DNA of 64,000 nucleotides from contig NZ_KQ758483.1 in NCBI RefSeq assembly GCF_001456935.1, positions 186,001-250,000 on the forward strand, written 5' to 3'. Below the pieces are notes generated by a model that had not been told where the DNA came from, searched no databases, and was given only the letters and a program-made list of their open reading frames with translations. Made by a program: the position numbers and the translations under genes. The DNA comes from [Bacillus] enclensis. GTDB taxonomy: Bacteria; Bacillota; Bacilli; Bacillales; Bacillaceae_B. Position 1 is the stretch's first letter, and every line of letters begins with the position of its first letter. This document shows, one piece after another, positions 8,050-16,271 of the stretch.

Positions 8050-8892
8050 ATGAATATGAAAAAACAGAAACTCATACGTTTGACACTTTCTTATATAGCT
8101 ATCGGTATTATGTTTGCGATCATCCTTTACCCTGTGGCCTGGATCATCGGCTCATCCTTCAATCCCGGGCAGAGTCTTTCAGGATCTTCAATCATTCCAA
8201 AAAATGCGACGCTTGCGCATTACAAGGAATTATTCGATCTCGAACAGAGCAATTACCTGATCTGGTACTGGAATTCCCTGAAAGTCAGCTTATCGACAAT
8301 GGCTCTCACGGTTCTGCTTGTAAGTCTGACTGCATATTCTTTCTCCCGTTATCGTTTTGCCGGACGGAAGAATGGGCTGATGACATTCCTGATCCTGCAG
8401 ATGATTCCTAACTTTGCAGCATTGATTGCCATTTTCGTCCTTGCATTGTTAACGGATCTGCTGGATACTCACATCGGATTGATCCTGGTGTATGTAGGCG
8501 GACAGATTCCGATGAATACATGGCTGATGAAAGGTTATCTGGATACCATTCCGAAAGAGCTCGATGAATCGGCAAAAATGGACGGTGCGGGGCACTTCAG
8601 GATTTTCTTCCAGATTGTCATGCCGCTGGCCAAGCCGATCATCGCGGTCGTCGCACTGTTTTCTTTCATTGCACCATTTGCAGACTTTATCATCGCGAGC
8701 ATCCTGCTCCGTTCAGAGGAAATGTACACGCTCCCTGTTGCTTTATATGACATGGTCGCGAAGCAATTCGGTGCTGAATTTACGACGTTTGCTGCAGGTT
8801 CCGTGCTCATTGCAGTCCCAATCGCATTATTATTCCTTTTCTTCCAGAAATACTTCGTTTCAGGATTGACGGCAGGGGGTACAAAGGGATAA
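8050..8892 (+). CDS. malG: Maltodextrin ABC transporter permease MalG
   Basis: 280-residue permease partner of MalF with six predicted helices. The EAA loop ELDESAKMDGAGHFRIFF plus MPLAKP is seen near residues 172-195. The C-terminal stretch YFVSGLTAGGTKG is the conserved MalG tail that contacts the ATPase. It is tightly coupled to malF (two-base gap) and 39 bp from the amylase gene, so all are in one operon. Length is normal. Confidence 0.94.
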   Translation: MNMKKQKLIRLTLSYIAIGIMFAIILYPVAWIIGSSFNPGQSLSGSSIIPKNATLAHYKELFDLEQSNYLIWYWNSLKVSLSTMALTVLLVSLTAYSFSRYRFAGRKNGLMTFLILQMIPNFAALIAIFVLALLTDLLDTHIGLILVYVGGQIPMNTWLMKGYLDTIPKELDESAKMDGAGHFRIFFQIVMPLAKPIIAVVALFSFIAPFADFIIASILLRSEEMYTLPVALYDMVAKQFGAEFTTFAAGSVLIAVPIALLFLFFQKYFVSGLTAGGTKG

Positions 8893-8931
8893 TCTTAAAG
8901 GCGTTACTAATTACCCGAGGAGGAAGCGGAG

Positions 8932-10470
8932 ATGAAAAGAAGAGTACTTGCTCTCATTTTAGTCCCGTTTCTTCTTTTTTACGCCGTACCCGCAGGTGCA
9001 GTTGAAAAAGAAGAACGAAAGTGGCAGGATGAAACAATGTATTTCCTGATGGTGGATCGCTTCAATAATGGAGATACGACCAATGATAAAGAAGTGGACA
9101 CAAAAGATCCCAAGGCCTATCAGGGAGGGGATTTTCAAGGGATTATCGATCGATTGGATTATATTAAGGACATGGGTTTCACGTCAATCTGGCTGACCCC
9201 GGTCTTTGATAACCAGCCTAAAGGATATCATGGGTATTGGATCACTGATTTTTATAAACCGGACGAGCATTTCGGTTCAATGGAAACGTTTAAAAAGCTT
9301 GTGGAGGAAGCTCACAAGCGAGATATGAAAGTGGTTTTGGATTTCGTGGTGAACCATGTGAGCCCTGAACATCCGTGGGTGAATGACCCGGCTAAAAAGG
9401 ACTGGTTTCATGAGAAGCAGCCGATGAACTTTTCCAATAAGGAAAGTCTGCAGAATGCATGGCTATATGACTTGCCGGATTTGAACACTGAAAATCCAGA
9501 AGTAAGGGAATACCTTTTCGATGCAGCTAAATGGTGGATAAAGCAGACGGATGTAGACGGTTACCGATTGGATACGGTACGTCATGTGCCGCAGGACTTT
9601 TGGAGTGAATTCAGTAAAGAAGTGAAATCCGTAAAAGACGATTTCTATCTGCTCGGTGAAGTCTTTGACCGCGATCCACAGAAGATCGCTGAATATAACG
9701 ATGTCGGCATTGATGGATTTGTTAATGTCCCGCAAGCCGAAGAAATGCGTTCGGTTTTTAAAAAGCCTGATACGTCAATGGACAGACTCTTTAATTTTTG
9801 GAAGTATAATGAAACATACTATGAAAATCCCTATGTAATGGGCACATTTATCGACAATCATGATATGGAACGGTTCACGAGGCTTTTGGTAAAGGAAAAT
9901 GTGTTCCCCGGTACACGATGGAAGCTTGCTTTGGCGTATATGTACACCACGCCAGGGATACCGATAGTCTATTATGGTTCTGAGATTGCCATAGACGGAG
10001 GCGAAGATCCCGATAACCGGAGACTGATGAATTTCCGTGCCGACAAAGAGTTGATCGATTACATCACCACACTCGGCAAGGTTCGCCAGGATTACCCTGC
10101 TTTAACAAGGGGATCAGTAGAGCCGTTGTATGAAAAAGATGGAATGGGTATCTATAAACGCACCTATAAAGACCAGACAGTTGTGGTGGCCATCAATAAT
10201 TCAAGCAAAACACAAACCGTGGAACTGAGCTCAGAAGACCTGGCTGAAAACCAGGAGCTTAAAGGGCTGATCACAAGCGACCTGGTCCGCAGTGATGATA
10301 ACGGGACCTATAAGGTGGCACTTGACAGGGAAGAAGCGGAAATCTATCTGCTCAAAGCCAAAAGCGGATTGAATATCCCTTACTTATCTGCCCTTGGAGC
10401 TGTTTATGTATTATTTTTATTATTTATTTACCTTGTATGGAAACGCGGAAGAAAGAACCGCAAACGATAG
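8932..10470 (+). CDS. Extracellular membrane-anchored alpha-amylase (GH13)
   Basis: 512-residue alpha-amylase family enzyme with a signal peptide (MKRRVLALI, hydrophobic core, cleavage near AGA-VE at 23/24). The catalytic barrel covers roughly 33-390: D214 nucleophile in DGYRLDTVRH, E243 acid/base in LLGEVFDR, D311 in FIDNHDMER. The C-terminus differs from plain secreted amylases. After a beta domain, one hydrophobic helix (about 483-503, YLSALGAVYVLFLLFIYLVW) is followed by KRGRKNRKR, which should anchor the enzyme on the outer face of the membrane next to MalEFG. It lies 39 bp after malG behind a GAGGAGG site. It probably trims starch into importable maltodextrins. Confidence 0.93.
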   Translation: MKRRVLALILVPFLLFYAVPAGAVEKEERKWQDETMYFLMVDRFNNGDTTNDKEVDTKDPKAYQGGDFQGIIDRLDYIKDMGFTSIWLTPVFDNQPKGYHGYWITDFYKPDEHFGSMETFKKLVEEAHKRDMKVVLDFVVNHVSPEHPWVNDPAKKDWFHEKQPMNFSNKESLQNAWLYDLPDLNTENPEVREYLFDAAKWWIKQTDVDGYRLDTVRHVPQDFWSEFSKEVKSVKDDFYLLGEVFDRDPQKIAEYNDVGIDGFVNVPQAEEMRSVFKKPDTSMDRLFNFWKYNETYYENPYVMGTFIDNHDMERFTRLLVKENVFPGTRWKLALAYMYTTPGIPIVYYGSEIAIDGGEDPDNRRLMNFRADKELIDYITTLGKVRQDYPALTRGSVEPLYEKDGMGIYKRTYKDQTVVVAINNSSKTQTVELSSEDLAENQELKGLITSDLVRSDDNGTYKVALDREEAEIYLLKAKSGLNIPYLSALGAVYVLFLLFIYLVWKRGRKNRKR

Positions 10471-10513
10471 ACTGAGGGGGCTCTTAACAGGGCCTTTATT
10501 CACACCGCTGTAT

Positions 10514-10527
10514 TGGAAGCGCTTTTA
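10514..10527 (+). promoter_or_regulatory. cre-like site upstream of malR
   Basis: TGGAAGCGCTTTTA fits the cre core except one end base and lies 34 bp before the malR start. It resembles the site at 5118-5131 and suggests autoregulation or CcpA control of malR. Confidence 0.5.
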
Positions 10528-10560
10528 TTTTGAATGTTACAGCAGAAGGGGGGAGTGACG

Positions 10561-11610
10561 ATGGCTGTTACGATAAAAGATGTAGCGAAGCTTGCGAATG
10601 TCGCACCATCCACCGTGTCACGTGTAATCGCAAATAACCCGAGAATCAGTGAAAAGACAAAACAAAAAGTAAGAGAAGCGATGGATCAACTGGGGTATCA
10701 TCCAAATTTCATCGCCAGAAGCCTTGCGAATCAGTCAACAAGAGTATTGGGGCTGGTCCTTCCGGGTTCTGCAAGTACCTTTTCTCAAAATCCTTTCTTT
10801 CCGACAGTCCTGAGGGGATTGAGTGAAGGGGCGCATGAAAAGCAATATGCACTTCAAATGACGACAGGACAGTCTGAAGAAGAAATCTATGAAGGTGTCG
10901 TTCAAATGGTCCAAGGTGGAAGAGTGGATGGAATCATACTCCTTTATTCCAAAGTCGAAGACAAAGTGATGAACTATTTAAAAGCACGCAACTTCCCGTT
11001 TGTGGTTGTCGGAAAACCTTATAAATACTCTGAAGAAATCACCCACGTAGACAATGATAATTACAGGGCAGCGAAAGAGGTTACGAATTATCTCCTTGGA
11101 CTGGGCCATGAATGCATCGGTTTCATAGGAGGGAATCTGAACCTGGTCGTTACAGTCGAGCGTTTATTGGGTTATGAAAAAGCGCTCAGGGACGCAGGAC
11201 TTGGTTTGAAAGATGAATACATCATCCACGAAGAGTTTCTGCGCGAAGGCGGCAGGGAAGCGATCAATGAACTTATGCAGCTCGCACATCCCCCGACTGC
11301 ACTGGTTGTAGCGGATGATTTAATGGCACTTGGTGTGTTGAATACACTGGATGAAATGGATATTTCCGTTCCAGGCGATATTTCCATAATCAGCTTCAAT
11401 AACGTGCTTCTGGCGGAAATGTCCCGCCCTCCATTAACGTCGGTTGATATCAATATCTTCAACCTGGGTAATGAAGCCGCAAAGAGTCTGATTCAGAAGC
11501 TTGAAAATCCGAACGACCCAATAAAACGGATCATCATCCCGCATGAAATTGTGAAGCGGGCATCATGCAGTAAGAGGGAAGTTGATCATAGAGAAGAGAC
11601 CGAGGCGTAG
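10561..11610 (+). CDS. malR: LacI family maltose operon regulator MalR
   Basis: 349-residue transcription factor. The N-terminal helix-turn-helix VTIKDVAKLANVAPSTVSRV (about 3-22) and hinge helix lead into a periplasmic-binding-protein-like effector domain (GLVLPG near 65, VDGIILLYSK near 125, GFIGGN near 190). The start ATG at 10561 sits behind AAGGGGGGAGTGACG; the upstream ATG at 10534 has no ribosome site. Last gene of the island, 90 bp after the amylase, with its own cre-like site in front. It most likely represses malE and the neopullulanase-type gene until maltodextrin arrives. The ligand is inferred from neighbours. Confidence 0.9.
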   Translation: MAVTIKDVAKLANVAPSTVSRVIANNPRISEKTKQKVREAMDQLGYHPNFIARSLANQSTRVLGLVLPGSASTFSQNPFFPTVLRGLSEGAHEKQYALQMTTGQSEEEIYEGVVQMVQGGRVDGIILLYSKVEDKVMNYLKARNFPFVVVGKPYKYSEEITHVDNDNYRAAKEVTNYLLGLGHECIGFIGGNLNLVVTVERLLGYEKALRDAGLGLKDEYIIHEEFLREGGREAINELMQLAHPPTALVVADDLMALGVLNTLDEMDISVPGDISIISFNNVLLAEMSRPPLTSVDINIFNLGNEAAKSLIQKLENPNDPIKRIIIPHEIVKRASCSKREVDHREETEA

Positions 11611-11629
11611 TGGCCACGGTCTTTTTTTT
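11597..11629 (+). terminator. Rho-independent terminator of the mal operon
   Basis: AGACCG (11597-11602) and CGGTCT (11617-11622) form a stem that includes the end of malR, followed by a run of eight T. Confidence 0.7.
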
Positions 11630-11760
11630 GAGTGTAGCTGGTTATAGTCCTTCTTTTAGTAAAAATATGCTGGAAATGGGGTGTGGAAGAGGTTTTAGGG
11701 TGGAGTATGAATATAAGGGTGATACCTGGATGTGTGTTTTGTAAGGCGTATTTCGGATTT

Positions 11761-11886
11761 ATGCTCCTAATTTGAAAAATACGTTCCTAATTCCAGATTT
11801 ACGATCCTGAAATGAAAAATACATTCCTAATCTGAAATTTACGGTCCTGAATTCAAAAATACGTTCCTAATTCCAAATATATGATC
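11761..11886. repeat. Tandem repeat with exact 20-bp period
   Basis: Six units of exactly 20 bp plus part of a seventh start at 11761, 11781, 11801, 11821, 11841 and 11861. Each begins AYGNTCCTRA and continues with an AT-rich half, alternating between two sub-types (ending AAAAAT or AATTT/AGATTT). This is the main content of the 412-bp gap between malR and the SDR gene; no ORF spans it convincingly. Confidence 0.85.
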
Positions 11887-11944
11887 TCTTAACAATCATT
11901 CTAATCTGGAACAGAAAAGATATCCGCAGACATTTACCACGCAC

Positions 11945-11971
11945 AAAAAAGCCGGGTATATAAAACCCGGC
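11945..11971 (-). terminator. Terminator of the SDR gene
   Basis: On the minus strand GCCGGGT / ACCCGGC forms a 7-bp GC-rich stem followed by TTTTTT. It lies about 50 bp beyond the SDR stop codon. Confidence 0.8.
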
Positions 11972-12022
11972 TTCTAAAACTTGAACTATCTCTGTCCCCC
12001 GTGACATCTCTTCTAAAGCAGA

Positions 12023-12892
12023 TTATCCGTTCACGACCGTCCCGCCGTTAATATGGATCATCTGGCCGGACACATAAGAGGAATCATCGCTTGCCAGATA
12101 GACATAAGCAGGTGCCAGTTCAAATGGCTGACCGGCCCTTCCCATCGGTGTATTGGCACCAAATTGAGATACTTTGTCTGCGTTGAAAGTGGAAGGGATG
12201 AGCGGCGTCCAGATCGGACCAGGTGCCACTCCGTTGACCCTGATACCTTTTGATGCGATATTCTCGGCAAGAGACCGGGTGAAACTTACGATTGCCCCTT
12301 TCGTGGAGGAGTAATCGATGAGATCTTTATTGCCTTTATAGGCAGTGATTGAAGCAGTGTTGATAATGGATGCGCCCTTTTTAAGATGCGGCAGGGCAGA
12401 TTTTGTTATATGGAACATTGAAAATACGTTGGTCCTGAAGGTTCTTTCAAGCTGTTCACTGCTGATGTTTTCCAGGCCGTCCTGGGGGTGCTGTTCTGCA
12501 GCGTTGTTGACGAGCACGTCCAATTTGCCAAACTGTGAAATCACTTTGTTGATCAGGTCTTTGCAGAATGTCTCACTGCCGATATCGCCTGCCAGGAGCA
12601 TGCACTGGACGCCTTCTGCTTCCACCAGTTCTTTCGTCTTGTTAGCATCCTCATGTTCATCTAAGTATGAAATGGCGACATGTGCCCCTTCACGTGCGAA
12701 GTACCAAGCGACAGAACGCCCGATCCCGCTGTCTCCTCCTGTGATGAGAGCGACTTTCCCATCCAGTTTACCGCTTCCTTTATAATTTTGGTCGGTATGG
12801 ATCGGCTGGGGATTCATTTCATCGATCGTACCCGGCTGATGATTCTGATGCTGAGGCGGGAAGGTTTGTTTTTCGTTTTGCTGTTGTGACAA
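12023..12892 (-). CDS. SDR family oxidoreductase (general-stress type)
   Basis: 289-residue NAD(P)-dependent short-chain dehydrogenase. A ~45-residue N-terminal extension rich in Gln/His/Pro (KQTFPPQHQNHQPGTIDEM) precedes the Rossmann fold. This extension is typical of the YhxC/YdaD/YghA subgroup. Cofactor motif TGGDSGIGRS is near residue 52, NNAA near 129, and the active site YSSTKGA near 190 with the upstream Ser. The C-terminal SGQMIHINGG is conserved. Single gene with its own terminator. A SigB-like promoter (12945-12969) agrees with a stress role. The substrate is unknown. Confidence 0.92.
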   Translation of the reverse strand: MSQQQNEKQTFPPQHQNHQPGTIDEMNPQPIHTDQNYKGSGKLDGKVALITGGDSGIGRSVAWYFAREGAHVAISYLDEHEDANKTKELVEAEGVQCMLLAGDIGSETFCKDLINKVISQFGKLDVLVNNAAEQHPQDGLENISSEQLERTFRTNVFSMFHITKSALPHLKKGASIINTASITAYKGNKDLIDYSSTKGAIVSFTRSLAENIASKGIRVNGVAPGPIWTPLIPSTFNADKVSQFGANTPMGRAGQPFELAPAYVYLASDDSSYVSGQMIHINGGTVVNG

Positions 12893-12944
12893 ACTGAAAC
12901 ACTCCTTTTAATGTTAAGTAAATTAATTATTCTTAGGTTAGTGT

Positions 12945-12969
12945 TTACCCGATGAGTGCAATTATTAAC
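12945..12969 (-). promoter_or_regulatory. SigB-like promoter of the SDR gene
   Basis: On the minus strand GTTAAT, 13-base spacer, GGGTAA. This is close to the SigB consensus (GTTTAA, 12-15, GGGTAT). It lies about 50 bp before the start codon. Several B. subtilis SDR genes of this subgroup belong to the SigB regulon, which supports the reading. Confidence 0.55.
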
Positions 12970-13003
12970 ATCTTTTGCCGGCATTTTTGGAATCTGGCCC
13001 TTC

Positions 13004-13031
13004 AAAAAAACAGACCCGCTCTGGGTCTGTT
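13004..13031 (-). terminator. Terminator of the CoA-disulfide reductase gene
   Basis: On the minus strand AACAGACCC and GGGTCTGTT form a 9-bp stem with a 5-base loop, followed by TTTTTTT. It begins just after the gene's stop codon at 13039. Confidence 0.85.
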
Positions 13032-13038
13032 CCGTGAA

Positions 13039-14388
13039 TCACGAATCCATCATCTTCTCTGCCTTGTAGCCGATCATATTCAGCAGGCCCTTAGGGGAAG
13101 AGAATGGAGGGGCATAGCAGGTTTCGATTTCCTGCAGCTGTAAGATTGTCAGTCCGCCTGTAATGGCTGTGGAGAGGACATCAATCTGTTTATCCACTCC
13201 TTCGCCTCCGACGACATTTCCTCCAAAGATTTTACCGGTGGAGGGACAGAAATGGACCCTGACATAAACATCCTTGCTGTCCGGGTAATATCCTGCGTGT
13301 GATTTCCCTTCATGTACAGCAGTCTTATATTTCATTTTCCGTTCAGTGAGCTCCTTTTCACCCAATCCGGTCGAGCCGATGCTTAAATCAAATACTTTCG
13401 CTATCGCACTTCCGAGCATCCCTCCAAAAGAGACCGGACTGCCTGTCAGGTGTTTGGCGATGATATAGGACTGGCGGTGTGCCGGCCAGGCAAGCGGGAC
13501 CTGTTTAGGGCTGCCGTCGATCCGGTCGAATGATTCGACTACATCACCGACAGCATAAATGGATGGATCATCCGTCTGCATATACTCGTTCACTTTGATG
13601 CCGCCAGAATCCCCGATCGTTAGCCCGGCATCCTTTGCGAGTGAATTGTTAGGCCTTATCCCCACTGATAAAAGAATAAAATCAGTTTTAATTCTTTCTC
13701 CATTATCAAGCAGGATTTCCCATGCAGAAGTGACTTTATGCAGTCCGTTTTCAACATATAACGTAACACCTTTTCCTTTTACGTGATCCTGGATCTTCAA
13801 AGCCGTCTCTTCATCAATGATGTTGAGGACATGGTTTGAACGCTCAACAATACAAGTGTTGATACCGAGGCGGGTGAGGTTTTCGGACATTTCCACGCCG
13901 ATGAACCCGCCGCCGATGATGGCACCGGCTGCCGGCTTTTCCGTTACCAGGTAGTTTTTTAGCTTATCCATGTCTTCAACCGTCCTCAGAGTAAAGGAAG
14001 GGATGGTATCAAGGCCATCTATTTCAGGGACGAATGGGGATGCACCTGTTGCTATGATCAGTGCATCATAGGTTTCTTGATATTCTTGATTCTTAAGAAT
14101 GTCTATGATGTGAAGGGTTTGCTTTTCCCGGTCAATCTTTACGGCTTCATGCTGCATCCTCACATCGATCTTTTTCTTGGACTGCAGCTTTTCGGGGGTA
14201 TAAGCAAATAAATCTTCTCGTTCCTCGATTACTTCCCCGAGATAGTAAGGCATCCCGCAGGCTCCGTATGAAAGATAAGAAGTCTTTTCGAGTAAAATGA
14301 TGTCTGATTTGTCGTCCAGCTTCCTTAGTTGTGAAGCAGTTGTGGCACCACCGCCGACAGCTCCTATAACGATAATTTTCTTATTCAT
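13039..14388 (-). CDS. cdr: CoA-disulfide reductase / NAD(P)H-dependent flavoprotein
   Basis: 449-residue FAD enzyme of the pyridine-nucleotide-disulfide oxidoreductase class, expected to keep coenzyme A thiols reduced. The N-terminal FAD site is IGAVGGGATTASQL. A single redox-active cysteine, C44 in SYGACGMPYYLG, matches the one-Cys arrangement of CoA-disulfide reductases rather than a CxxxxC pair. The second nucleotide-binding motif IIGGGFIGVEMSENL is near residue 157. AVGDVVE near residue 276 is the FAD-contacting segment, and a dimerisation domain closes the protein. Related NADH oxidases and persulfide reductases share this architecture, so the exact activity is probable, not certain. 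Confidence 0.88.
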   Translation of the reverse strand: MNKKIIVIGAVGGGATTASQLRKLDDKSDIILLEKTSYLSYGACGMPYYLGEVIEEREDLFAYTPEKLQSKKKIDVRMQHEAVKIDREKQTLHIIDILKNQEYQETYDALIIATGASPFVPEIDGLDTIPSFTLRTVEDMDKLKNYLVTEKPAAGAIIGGGFIGVEMSENLTRLGINTCIVERSNHVLNIIDEETALKIQDHVKGKGVTLYVENGLHKVTSAWEILLDNGERIKTDFILLSVGIRPNNSLAKDAGLTIGDSGGIKVNEYMQTDDPSIYAVGDVVESFDRIDGSPKQVPLAWPAHRQSYIIAKHLTGSPVSFGGMLGSAIAKVFDLSIGSTGLGEKELTERKMKYKTAVHEGKSHAGYYPDSKDVYVRVHFCPSTGKIFGGNVVGGEGVDKQIDVLSTAITGGLTILQLQEIETCYAPPFSSPKGLLNMIGYKAEKMMDS

Positions 14389-14439
14389 ATTTCTCCTCCG
14401 TATACGTCTCTAGTATGATTCATAATTAGTGCAGAATAT

Positions 14440-14476
14440 AAAAAAAGTCTAATGAGTATAGTTTACCCATCAGACT
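14440..14476 (-). terminator. Terminator of yajQ
   Basis: On the minus strand AGTCTGATG and CATTAGACT pair (one G-T), followed by TTTTTTT. It lies 16 bp past the yajQ stop. Confidence 0.85.
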
Positions 14477-14491
14477 ATGCAAGATAACAAA

Positions 14492-14983
14492 TCAGCGGAA
14501 ATTTACAAATTGGACATCAATGGATAAGTCCGCTTCCCTTACAGCTGAAATGATCTTCTGCAGGTCATCTCTGCTCTTTCCGGTGACACGGACCTGGTCA
14601 TCCTGGACCTGGCTCTTCACCTTGACACCGGAGTTCTTGATGATTGTATTGATTTTCTTCGCGTTTTCTTTATCGATTCCCTGTACGAGCTTTGCGCGCT
14701 GGCGCACTGTGCCACCGGATGCACCTTCCAGCTTGCTGTAATCAAGATTTTTAACGGGTACGCTGCGTTTGATCAATTTGCTTAATAAGACATCTTTCAG
14801 CTGATTCATTTTGAATTCGTCATCAGATATCAAAACAATTTCTTCCCCGTCCAGTTTGATATCACTTTTGCTTCCTTTGAAATCATATCTGGTCTGGATT
14901 TCTTTCAATGCAATTTGGATGCTGTTGCTTACTTCGGACATGTCGACTTTTGATACAATATCGAAAGAGCTTTCTTTTGCCAT
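14492..14983 (-). CDS. YajQ family nucleotide-binding protein
   Basis: 163-residue cytosolic protein of the UPF0234/YajQ family, some members of which bind cyclic di-GMP. Family signatures are the N-terminal [26 protein letters not shown] near residue 32, [10 protein letters not shown] near 95 and the C-terminal [19 protein letters not shown]. Full length, with two ferredoxin-like halves. Start ATG follows GGAGGGA. It stands alone between its terminator and a DUF3941 micro-gene. Its physiological role in Bacillus is not established. Confidence 0.94.
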   Translation of the reverse strand: MAKESSFDIVSKVDMSEVSNSIQIALKEIQTRYDFKGSKSDIKLDGEEIVLISDDEFKMNQLKDVLLSKLIKRSVPVKNLDYSKLEGASGGTVRQRAKLVQGIDKENAKKINTIIKNSGVKVKSQVQDDQVRVTGKSRDDLQKIISAVREADLSIDVQFVNFR

Positions 14984-15071
14984 ATGTAGTTCCCTCCATT
15001 ACTATATTCTTCTAACATTATATCGGAGTCCCTTAGTAATGCACAACTATGATGGAGGATGAATGAAATGA

Positions 15072-15096
15072 AAAGACCACCTGTTGTCAGGTGGTC
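15072..15096 (-). terminator. Terminator of the DUF3941 micro-gene
   Basis: GACCACCTG (15075-15083) and CAGGTGGTC (15088-15096) form a perfect 9-bp stem, followed on the minus strand by TTTTC. It lies 20 bp after the micro-gene stop. Confidence 0.7.
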
Positions 15097-15116
15097 GGTT
15101 GATTCAAATACAGTCC

Positions 15117-15248
15117 TTAGAGGTGGTCGGTCTTTTTGGAGTATTGATTCTTTCCGCCTTGGCGGTTTTGTTCCTTCATTTTGTTTTTCTCTTCATGCAG
15201 GGCCTGGTTGTCTTTCGCTTTTTTGTCATTATCAGATGTGTGCGGCAT
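15117..15248 (-). CDS. Small DUF3941-type protein, 43 residues
   Basis: A 43-codon gene starting at ATG 15248-15246 behind GGGAGTGC and ending TAA at 15117. The product begins MPHTSDNDKKAKDNQALHEE and ends GKNQYSKKTDHL. It is highly charged, with about half Lys/Asp/Glu/Asn/Gln, no hydrophobic segment and no Cys, so probably a disordered cytosolic or spore protein. From memory it matches DUF3941, a family found in Bacillaceae. It has its own terminator. Function unknown. Confidence 0.85.
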   Translation of the reverse strand: MPHTSDNDKKAKDNQALHEEKNKMKEQNRQGGKNQYSKKTDHL

Positions 15249-15317
15249 AGTATGCACTCCCTTCACTATAAACAGTTTCTCATTTAGTATGACAATTTGA
15301 AGGAAGGTTTATGAGTG

Positions 15318-16169
15318 TCATCGGAGGAAAAATACTGCCAATGTCCCTGTTCCTGTATGAGATCCGATTGCACATCCAATAATATTGATATAAACATCTT
15401 TCGGAGAGAACTTTTCTTCAATCATCTTTTTCATTTCGAAGGCAAGCTCTTCATCATCTCCGTGACTGATGGCGATTGTCTGTTTTGAGAGGTCGGAACC
15501 GCGTTCTTCCATCAGTTCAAGGATTCGCTTGAGGAGTTTCTTCTTGCCTCTGAGTTTTTCGATCGGTACAAGCTTACCGTCTTCGACGTGAAGAAGGGGT
15601 TTAATATTAAGCAGTCCGCCCAAAAAAGCAGAGGCTTTTGAAACACGGCCGCCTTTGGCTAGATAATCAAGATCCTCAACGGTAAAAAGATGTTCCATAT
15701 GCTCTGCCTGATAGTTGATTGTATCAATGATTTCTTGATGGTCAGCGCCTGCATTCAGGGCTGTCAGGGCACTCTTGACCACAAGGCCGTAGCCGAGGGA
15801 AGCGCACTTGGAGTCGATGATGGTAAGGTCAAGCCCGGGATGTTCTTCTTTTACTTGATCACGGATCATCACGGCAGTTTGATACGTTCCAGATAGTTGG
15901 GAAGAGAAGGCGACATAGATTCCTTTTTCCCCTTTCTCAGCGATTTCCGTGAACTTCTTCAGGAAGGATTCCGGTGATACTTGAGAGGTTTTAGGCATAT
16001 GGCCTTCACGGATTTTGTCAAATACCTTTTTGGGTTCGATGCTGATGAGGTCTTCGTAATCCTGTCCTTCAATATGTACTTTAAGTGGGAAAAATTCTAT
16101 GTTGTCCTGTTTGAAAAATTCTTTTGGCAGGTCGCTTGCACTGTCGGCAAATAATTTTACTGTCATCAT
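15318..16169 (-). CDS. DegV family fatty-acid-binding protein
   Basis: 283-residue EDD-fold protein. DegV/FakB proteins hold a fatty acid and present it to the FakA kinase. Visible motifs are FADSASDLPKEF near residue 6, PKTSQVSPESF near 59, AFSSQLSGTYQTA near 85, the conserved VEDLDYLAKGGRVSKASAFL near 148 and IGSHTGTGTLAVFF at the end. Length is standard. It matches yitS in the B. subtilis yitS-yitT neighbourhood. Two tandem ATG codons exist at the start; either is possible. Confidence 0.94.
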   Translation of the reverse strand: MMTVKLFADSASDLPKEFFKQDNIEFFPLKVHIEGQDYEDLISIEPKKVFDKIREGHMPKTSQVSPESFLKKFTEIAEKGEKGIYVAFSSQLSGTYQTAVMIRDQVKEEHPGLDLTIIDSKCASLGYGLVVKSALTALNAGADHQEIIDTINYQAEHMEHLFTVEDLDYLAKGGRVSKASAFLGGLLNIKPLLHVEDGKLVPIEKLRGKKKLLKRILELMEERGSDLSKQTIAISHGDDEELAFEMKKMIEEKFSPKDVYINIIGCAIGSHTGTGTLAVFFLR

Positions 16170-16271
16170 TTCTCATCCTTTTATCTTTAACTTATAGCTT
16201 TAGTCTAGCTATTTTTTGGTGAAATGACAATCTAATCCTGTCTAATTTCCCATAATAACATTGATTCCATT

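Noticed and set aside
11761-11886. Possible CRISPR array.
   Set aside because: The 20-bp units are contiguous with no unique spacers, and no cas genes are near. The same applies to the 21-bp blocks at 16512 and 62926.
12345-12785. 146-residue plus-strand ORF opposite the SDR gene.
   Set aside because: Antisense shadow of a well-supported SDR; composition is typical of a reverse frame.
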